A DNA stretch of 9,943 nucleotides from Nanohaloarchaea archaeon PL-Br10_U2g16. GTDB lineage: Archaea > Nanohalarchaeota > Nanosalinia > Nanosalinales > Nanosalinaceae. The notes under the pieces were generated by a model. That model made no database searches, was not told where the DNA came from, and saw only the letters and a list, made by a program, of their open reading frames with translations. Below, one piece after another: positions 6,411-9,943 of this stretch (position 1 is the first letter of the stretch; each line of letters begins with the position of its first letter). The stretch is from NCBI GenBank assembly GCA_001563995.1, contig LKMV01000026.1, forward strand, positions 1 through 9,943. Direction: 5' to 3'. The translations under genes were made by a program, and so were the position numbers.

Positions 6411-6798
6411 AGTACACATATCCAAGTAGTTTTCCTCCGACGTTGTGTTCAACGGCTTCTTCGTGTGTAAGCACTCCTTCAGGAGTGGTCACAAGAAGCT
6501 TGCCGAAACCTCTAGCCGGAAGATATCTCTTGGCCCATTTTGTATGTTCATCGCTTTTTACGTAGAAGCTAGGCTTAACAGGTCTACACTGGTTGATTTC
6601 CTGTTTGACTTCAACCTTGAACTTGCCTCCTTTACCGTCTTCTACTAGTTCAAATACTCCGATATATTCTTCGTCCTGTAGCTTTAGCAGTACGTTCTGA
6701 ACAAGATTGCTTGTAGGACTTACAGTTGCGTACTGTTTATCATTTCTTGCCGCGTTGTTAATTGCGGAAAGTGCGTCGCTTAAAGTATCATGTTGCAT
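6409..6798 (-). CDS. rps8: Small-subunit ribosomal protein uS8
   Basis: A 129-residue primary 16S rRNA-binding protein of the 30S body. The N-terminal domain reads TLSDALSAINNAARND (5-20) with the VSPTSNLVQNVLLKL helix. The C-terminal domain has QEINQCRPVKPSFYV (66-80), LPARGFGKLLVTTPEGVLTH (93-112) and the closing GGKLLGYVY. It is strikingly similar in text to haloarchaeal S8 (SALNNAE, SPASN, INECGPVKPR, LPARDYGTLVVTT, YVY ending), which is one of the main hints for the organism. The ATG follows S14 by 12 bp and has a GAGGTGG ribosome site beginning at the S14 stop. Confidence 0.98.
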   Translation of the reverse strand: MQHDTLSDALSAINNAARNDKQYATVSPTSNLVQNVLLKLQDEEYIGVFELVEDGKGGKFKVEVKQEINQCRPVKPSFYVKSDEHTKWAKRYLPARGFGKLLVTTPEGVLTHEEAVEHNVGGKLLGYVY

Positions 6799-6810
6799 TT
6801 ATTTTCCACC

Positions 6811-7035
6811 TCATTTCAGCTGTTCAAATCCTAGTTCGTCCGCGATTTCTCTAAAGCACTGACGGCAGTAGTTAAGTCCGTACTGACTCATAACTCCTCT
6901 TCCTGTTCTGCCACATCTTCTGCACTCTTTCTTTGCCTTTCCGTAATCTCTTTCTTTTGGTGAGTTATGCTTCTCAAACTTCTCTTTCTTTCCTTTTTTG
7001 TGTTTAATCTGATCAAGTATATCTTCGTATCCCAT
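6811..7035 (-). CDS. rps14: Small-subunit ribosomal protein uS14, zinc-binding form with N-terminal extension
   Basis: A 74-residue 30S head protein. Its zinc-binding core is intact: CRRC (cysteines 38 and 41), GRTGRGVMSQYGLNY, then CRQC (cysteines 57 and 60) and FREIADELGF. Archaeal S14 is usually 50-56 residues; here about 20 extra, mostly basic residues (IKHKKGKKEKFEKHNSPKER) precede the finger. The start is supported by a GGAGTGA ribosome site in the end of L5, 5 bp before the ATG, and no other Met lies before the finger, so the extension looks real. Confidence 0.96.
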   Translation of the reverse strand: MGYEDILDQIKHKKGKKEKFEKHNSPKERDYGKAKKECRRCGRTGRGVMSQYGLNYCRQCFREIADELGFEQLK

Positions 7036-7040
7036 CTAAA

Positions 7041-7553
7041 TCACTCCTTTACCTCAACATCAAAGTTTTCTGTTACAAAGTTTTTAGCGTCTTCAGCAGT
7101 AACTTTATGTTCTTTTCCAACATTTGTAGGCTTGTAATCTCTTTTCTTCACTCTGTAACCTGGCCTCTCCAGGTTTACAGCTACTTCGAATCCCATCATG
7201 CCGATATCTGCATCGTAGTCTACTCCAGGAACATCAATATATTCAGAGATTCCAAAGCTGAAGTTGCCTTCTTCTTGGAAAGAGCTTTCATCGATCTCTC
7301 CTACTGCTGGAAGAACTTTTTCTAGGAACTCTCTAGCTTCTTCTCCTCTTAGTGTTGTCTTTGCTCCAAGATTAAGTCCGCTTCTCTTTCCAAATCCTTT
7401 TGCTGCTTCTGATGACTCTGTCTTTACAGCTGTCTTTCCGGTCATCTTTTCTACTAAGTCTACTGCTTTATCTACTTTGTCTCCTACTTCTCCTATTCCG
7501 ATGTTTACGACAACCTGGCTTATCTGTATCTGTTTCATAACGTTCTCTGTCAT
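7041..7553 (-). CDS. rpl5: Large-subunit ribosomal protein uL5
   Basis: A 170-residue protein that contacts 5S rRNA and the P-site tRNA in the central protuberance. It shows VVVNIGIGEVGDKVDKAVDL (14-33), the TGKTAVKTES strand, FGKRSGLNLGAKTTLRG (54-70), NFSFGISEYIDVPGVDYD (97-114) and MGFEVAVNLERPGYRVKKR (120-138), the standard L5 motif order. The start is the ATG at 7553, not the in-frame GTG at 7562: an AGGTGA ribosome site lies 5 bp before the ATG and overlaps the GTG. One base separates the S4e stop from this ATG. Confidence 0.97.
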   Translation of the reverse strand: MTENVMKQIQISQVVVNIGIGEVGDKVDKAVDLVEKMTGKTAVKTESSEAAKGFGKRSGLNLGAKTTLRGEEAREFLEKVLPAVGEIDESSFQEEGNFSFGISEYIDVPGVDYDADIGMMGFEVAVNLERPGYRVKKRDYKPTNVGKEHKVTAEDAKNFVTENFDVEVKE

Positions 7554-7554
7554 T

Positions 7555-8205
7555 TTATTCACCTACCTCTAGCTCTTCGATAGCTACAAGGTTTTCTACA
7601 CGGGTTTCGACACCGTCAGATATCTCTACCGTATCAGGATGACTTCCTCTGTTAACAATCTCTTCAACTTCTGACTTTATGCCGGAATGTTTTCCGTCGA
7701 TAACTAGTACGTTTGCTCCTTCTTCCAGATCAACTTCTTTCACTCCGTCGTTGAATACAAGGGAGTTTCCTGTACTATATTCATCTTTTGTACTGTAGTT
7801 TTCGCCGTTATGTAGTCGGTACACAAATCTTTCTCCTTCCTTTCTCTTATCTTCTATCTTAGTAACTACTTTTTCGCCGTCATCTACAGGTACGAAAACT
7901 AGATTTCCGTCTCTTTTTACTGCTCTAAATGCTTCTTCTGTTTTAGGGAACTCTACTATATCCAGAAGACCTACGCCATCTTGTATATCTCTGACACGGT
8001 CTCCGTTTCTAAGGATATCTCCGTTCCTTACTATTTCTTTAGCTTCTTTTTTGTTTTCAGCGTACTCTAAAACATCTCTTAATAGCACTACTACAGGAAT
8101 TGCTGAATCCTGACTTCTAGATCCTTTAATTGTTGTAATATAGGTGTTATCCTTTCTTTTGATAGGGTAATGCTTTGGTGCCGATAATCTTTTTTGGTGT
8201 GTCAT
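7555..8205 (-). CDS. rps4e: Small-subunit ribosomal protein eS4
   Basis: A 216-residue archaeal/eukaryotic-specific 30S protein. The N-terminus HQKRLSAPKHYPIKRKDNTY (3-22) is the family signature. An S4-type RNA-binding segment follows (about 38-80: VVLLRDVLEYAENKKEAKEI and NGDRVRDIQDGVGLLDIVEF). A central domain covers about 90-155, and a KOW-like segment (GANVLVIDGKHSGIKSEVEEI, about 163-183) closes the fold. It is slightly shorter than the usual 235 or so. The ATG is 6 bp after L24, with GGAGTGA formed by L24's last codon and stop. Confidence 0.97.
   Translation of the reverse strand: MTHQKRLSAPKHYPIKRKDNTYITTIKGSRSQDSAIPVVVLLRDVLEYAENKKEAKEIVRNGDILRNGDRVRDIQDGVGLLDIVEFPKTEEAFRAVKRDGNLVFVPVDDGEKVVTKIEDKRKEGERFVYRLHNGENYSTKDEYSTGNSLVFNDGVKEVDLEEGANVLVIDGKHSGIKSEVEEIVNRGSHPDTVEISDGVETRVENLVAIEELEVGE
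7559..7564 (-). promoter_or_regulatory. Shine-Dalgarno (AGGTGA) fixing the L5 start
   Basis: The minus strand reads AGGTGA within the last codons of S4e, 5 bp before the ATG at 7553. An alternative in-frame GTG start at 7562 lies inside this site and so is unlikely to be used. Confidence 0.8.
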
Positions 8206-8211
8206 TCTAAG

Positions 8212-8952
8212 TCACTCCTTTTGGTTCTCCAACCACTCAACCATGGTTTTCCTGTCCTTATTTGATTTTTCTGCTTCTATTAGTGCGTCGTAGTCAGGCT
8301 CTTCCATACTCTCTACTTCTTCTTTAACATCTCCGATGTTGTTGGAGACTACTTTATCGTAGCTTTCTGACTCGGAAGAATCTTTGTCCGTTTCTTCTTC
8401 AGTCTCTTCTTCCTCAGGCTCAAGTTCTTCATCTATATCTTCAACTTCTTCAATCTCTTCTTCATCCTTGTCCTCATCCTTCATCCTTTGCATCATCTCT
8501 CCTTCTTCATCTTCTGATAGAGCTTCTTCTACTTCTTCCTCTTCAACTTTGATAGATTCAAAGTCATCTACATCGTATTTGTCCAGCCTTCCTGTATCTT
8601 CTATGTTTAATGCAGTTATCTGTACGTTTGAAGGATCGAAAGCCTTCTGATTTGTGGATCCGTCCTGTCTAGTATTGTTTATTCCTCTGACATAAACTTT
8701 CAGATCGGATCTGTCAATATTATTTACAATCCCTTCAGCTCCTTTTCTGTCTCCTCTCATTACTTTTACTCTATCTCCTGTTCTAAGGTTAATGTTTCTG
8801 GTTCCTAGCTCATCTCTTAGTTCTTTGTCTAGGTTGGCAGAAATAAGGTTATCTTTGACATGTAGAGGTGCGTTATCTCTATACTTTCTCTGCTTTGATG
8901 GATTCTTGCTTGAGTTCCATTCAGGACTCCAGTTATCTGTCTTATTTACCAT
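8212..8952 (-). CDS. rpl24: Large-subunit ribosomal protein uL24 with long acidic C-terminal extension
   Basis: A 246-residue protein, about twice the usual archaeal length of near 120. Residues 1-118 are ordinary L24: SKNPSKQRKYRDNAPLHV (15-32), the LRTGDRVKVMRGDRKGAEGI KOW motif (56-75) and the FDPSNVQITALNIED end (105-119). Residues about 129-198 are almost wholly Glu, Asp, Ser and Thr, with runs such as EEEEVEEALSEDEEGE. A short region (about 219-245) then returns to a helix-like pattern, DYDALIEAEKSNKDRKTMVE plus WLENQKE. The frame stays open throughout and the stop is followed by S4e at the normal distance, so this is not a frameshift product. L24 starts 23S rRNA folding near the tunnel exit; the role of the tail is unknown. 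Confidence 0.95.
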   Translation of the reverse strand: MVNKTDNWSPEWNSSKNPSKQRKYRDNAPLHVKDNLISANLDKELRDELGTRNINLRTGDRVKVMRGDRKGAEGIVNNIDRSDLKVYVRGINNTRQDGSTNQKAFDPSNVQITALNIEDTGRLDKYDVDDFESIKVEEEEVEEALSEDEEGEMMQRMKDEDKDEEEIEEVEDIDEELEPEEEETEEETDKDSSESESYDKVVSNNIGDVKEEVESMEEPDYDALIEAEKSNKDRKTMVEWLENQKE

Positions 8953-9351
8953 TTAAACCACCTGTGATGCAATCTTTCCGATCGGTGAGAATCTTTCAAC
9001 TACTTCTTTTGCGATCGGACCTCTTGTAACGGACCCTTTTGGAAGTCCTGTCTCTTCTACTAGTACTGCTGCGTTATCGTCGAACTTAACCCTCAGACCG
9101 TTTGGTCTCTGGAACTCTTTTCTTTGTCTTACTACTACAGCTTCAAACACCTGGTTCTTTACTTCTTGGTCTCCCTTTAGAATCTTGACCATTACCTTGT
9201 CTCCTATACCGGCTGAGTTTCTTCTAGATCTTCTCCCCTGTCTAGACTGAACTCCTATTATCTCAAGTCTTTTAGCTCCGGAGTTATCTGCACATACTAG
9301 CTCTGAACCGATGTCAAGAGAACGTGTAATATTAGATCCGATAGGTTTCAT
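8953..9351 (-). CDS. rpl14: Large-subunit ribosomal protein uL14
   Basis: A 132-residue protein of the subunit interface. The beta-barrel core shows SLDIGSELVCADNSGAKRLE (11-30), GIGDKVMVKILKG (48-60), VFEAVVVRQRKEFQRPNG (68-85) and the conserved DDNAAVLVEETGLPKGSVTR GPIAKEV ending (91-117). Length and motif order are standard. Its ATG overlaps the S17 stop (ATGA, 4 bp), indicating coupling. Its last codons (CAGGTGGTT) provide the ribosome site for L24, which starts immediately after the stop. Confidence 0.98.
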   Translation of the reverse strand: MKPIGSNITRSLDIGSELVCADNSGAKRLEIIGVQSRQGRRSRRNSAGIGDKVMVKILKGDQEVKNQVFEAVVVRQRKEFQRPNGLRVKFDDNAAVLVEETGLPKGSVTRGPIAKEVVERFSPIGKIASQVV

Positions 9352-9632
9352 TCCGTTTCACCGTTTTCTACTTTTTCTATAACAATATGGCTTTTAGTTT
9401 TTGAAATCGGACGTGTCTCGCCTACTTTTACCTGATCTCCTTCCTCTAACTCAATATCTTCAGGTACGTGAACCGTAATCTTTGTATTTCTTCTTTCGTA
9501 TCTTTCATACTTTGGTACGTGTTCGCTGTACTCCCATCTAACCGTAGCGGACTTCTGCATCTTCGTTGACTCTACTTCACCAACGAATTCTCCGCCCCGT
9601 ACCGGGTATTCAGTCTGTGTTGCTTCTGTCAT
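9348..9632 (-). CDS. rps17: Small-subunit ribosomal protein uS17, shortened N-terminus
   Basis: A 94-residue primary 16S rRNA-binding protein with an OB fold. It shows VRGGEFVGEVESTKMQKSAT (11-30), HVPKYERYERRNTKITVH (38-55) and the signature EGDQVKVGETRPISKTKSHI (64-83). The archaeal N-terminal segment with a CxxxxCPFHG-type motif (about 15-20 residues) is absent; upstream codons in frame run to a TAA within the TATA box and contain no other start. It is the first gene of the operon here, with a TATA-like box about 41 bp before the ATG. No convincing Shine-Dalgarno sequence precedes it. The usual upstream partners (L22, S3, L29, RNase P protein) are not adjacent. Confidence 0.97.
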   Translation of the reverse strand: MTEATQTEYPVRGGEFVGEVESTKMQKSATVRWEYSEHVPKYERYERRNTKITVHVPEDIELEEGDQVKVGETRPISKTKSHIVIEKVENGETE

Positions 9633-9668
9633 TTTTATCGTCTCGTGTTCACGAAAGTGGAATAAACT

Positions 9669-9678
9669 CTTTTAAACC
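9669..9678 (-). promoter_or_regulatory. TATA-like box (GGTTTAAAAG) of the ribosomal operon
   Basis: The minus strand reads GGTTTAAAAG, identical to the box ahead of the DUF106 gene. Its centre is about 41 bp before the S17 ATG, giving a predicted short leader of about 15 nt. Because TTTAAACC here is also one arm of a long inverted repeat (partner at 9804-9811), it may instead be part of an RNA or DNA structure. Confidence 0.55.
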
Positions 9679-9811
9679 AACTCGAGATAGAAACCTGTAA
9701 CTATGGTTTTCAGGTTCACCTCGAGTATCGAAACTTCACGGCAACCCATACAACAGGCTCCCATACGTTTCGACTCAAAGCGAGTCTATACCTTAACCGT
9801 GATGGTTTAAA
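9671..9811. other. Multi-hairpin element upstream of the ribosomal operon
   Basis: An 8-bp perfect inverted repeat, TTTAAACC at 9671-9678 and GGTTTAAA at 9804-9811, encloses a chain of further inverted repeats. Hairpin 1 is CTCGAG at 9681-9686 with CTCGAG at 9720-9725, plus an inner stem AACCTG at 9692-9697 with CAGGTT at 9711-9716. Hairpin 2 is TCGAAAC at 9728-9734 with GTTTCGA at 9767-9773. Hairpin 3 is GACTC at 9772-9776 with GAGTC at 9782-9786; hairpins 2 and 3 overlap by two bases and would compete there. CCCATAC also occurs twice inside hairpin 2. No open frame explains the region. It could be a structured leader, a small RNA gene, or protein-binding DNA; strand and function are not decided. 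Confidence 0.45.
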
Positions 9812-9817
9812 TTTAAA
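9806..9817. promoter_or_regulatory. Distal palindromic TATA-like site (TTTAAATTTAAA)
   Basis: A perfectly palindromic AT run. Read leftward it could start a longer transcript near 9780 that carries the hairpins into S17. Read rightward, the adjoining GGTTTAAA (9804-9811) matches the GGTTTAAA core of the two minus-strand boxes and would start a transcript near 9835. Direction cannot be settled from sequence. Confidence 0.4.
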
Positions 9818-9819
9818 AA
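9815..9819 (-). terminator. Possible T-run terminator of the gene entering from the right
   Basis: The minus strand has CCCCTTTTT about 23 bp after the stop at 9842. A short T-run after a stop codon is compatible with archaeal termination, but five T residues is weak and it merges with the TATA-like site. Confidence 0.25.
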
Positions 9820-9841
9820 GGGGTAGAAGTATTTCCGAAGA

Positions 9842-9943
9842 CTATGGTAACTTTTGATTACATGAGTTATAGAACTTCAAAATCTGCTTCAGATCATCAC
9901 TTGATGCTTTAAACTTTATATCTGAGAAAATATCTGAGGATCC
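9842..9943 (-). CDS. Possible C-terminal fragment of an unidentified protein (cut by window edge)
   Basis: One minus-strand frame is open from the right edge to a TAG at 9842-9844, giving 33 residues ending DLKQILKFYNSCNQKLP. The text looks like a plausible amphipathic helix and tail, but an open stretch of this length can arise by chance. Codons such as TTG, TTA, TAT, AAT and CAA differ from the ribosomal genes. I do not recognise the family; it is not the end of RNase P protein Rnp1, L29 or S3 as far as I can see. If real, a gene unrelated to the usual S10/spc cluster lies upstream. Confidence 0.4.
   Translation of the reverse strand, partial: GSSDIFSDIKFKASSDDLKQILKFYNSCNQKLP

Noticed and set aside
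6399..6452. A longer L6 start inside S8
   Set aside because: The extra 18 residues do not resemble L6 and overlap S8, while the ATG at 6398 has a well-placed GAGGAG ribosome site.
7554..7562. GTG start for L5 at 7562
   Set aside because: The GTG is part of the ribosome site itself; the ATG at 7553 is correctly spaced from AGGTGA.
8384..8570. CTT/TCC-rich tract as a tandem repeat or satellite
   Set aside because: It is the reverse complement of Glu/Asp codons in the acidic L24 tail; the codons vary and no fixed repeat unit exists.
9671..9811. tRNA, SRP RNA or C/D box RNA in the hairpin region
   Set aside because: A TTCGATA resembling a T-loop lacks a matching stem and acceptor. No RTGATGA and CTGA pair is properly spaced, and the block is too short for SRP RNA.
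1..9943. Defence system, CRISPR array, insertion sequence or integrase
   Set aside because: No direct repeat arrays, transposase or nuclease-like frames, or terminal repeats are visible; nearly all sequence is the ribosomal/Sec cluster.

Overview
This window is the archaeal spc ribosomal-protein operon, read entirely from the minus strand (right to left), followed by SecY and a short run of membrane-protein genes. Gene order in the direction of transcription is: uS17, uL14, uL24, eS4, uL5, uS14, uS8, uL6, eL32, eL19, uL18, uS5, uL30, uL15, SecY, an EMC3/YidC-like DUF106 protein, a DUF4013-like membrane protein, and the first 54 residues of the pseudouridine synthase TruB/Cbf5. S4e, L32e, L19e, zinc-finger S14 and an archaeal-type SecY make this an archaeon. 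The S8 sequence and several acidic proteins look haloarchaeal, but base composition is fairly AT-rich and several ribosomal proteins are trimmed. S5 also carries a Gly/Arg-rich insertion. My best guess is a small-genome halophilic DPANN archaeon (Nanohaloarchaeota). This is an inference from protein text, not a phylogeny.

Layout: 9842-9943 may hold the C-terminal tail of an unrelated gene cut by the window edge. Positions 9633-9841 are non-coding and unusually rich in inverted repeats, with two TATA-like sites; they form the promoter and leader region of the operon. Positions 3128-9632 hold fourteen ribosomal-protein genes packed with gaps of 0-12 bp or 1-4 bp overlaps. SecY (1679-3121) closes the translationally coupled run. 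Positions 901-1629, 215-841 and 1-163 are three genes that each have their own TATA-like box and a leaderless or nearly leaderless start.

How the genes work together: the ribosomal proteins belong to both subunits. SecY forms the translocon channel, the DUF106 protein is a likely membrane-insertion partner, and TruB/Cbf5 modifies rRNA. Inside the operon most genes are preceded by a Shine-Dalgarno sequence (GGTGA or GGAG type) embedded in the last codons of the gene before, pointing to translational coupling. The downstream single genes start at the expected transcript 5' end instead.

The main oddities are: the operon starts at S17, whereas the usual archaeal cluster has L22, S3, L29 and the RNase P gene upstream; the genes adk and cmk, usual between secY and truB in haloarchaea, are absent, and a DUF4013-like gene lies there; L24 is doubled in length by an acidic tail; S17, L30, L32e and L15 are shortened; S5 and S14 are extended; and a multi-hairpin element lies ahead of the operon. 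I found no CRISPR array, mobile element, tRNA or defence system.
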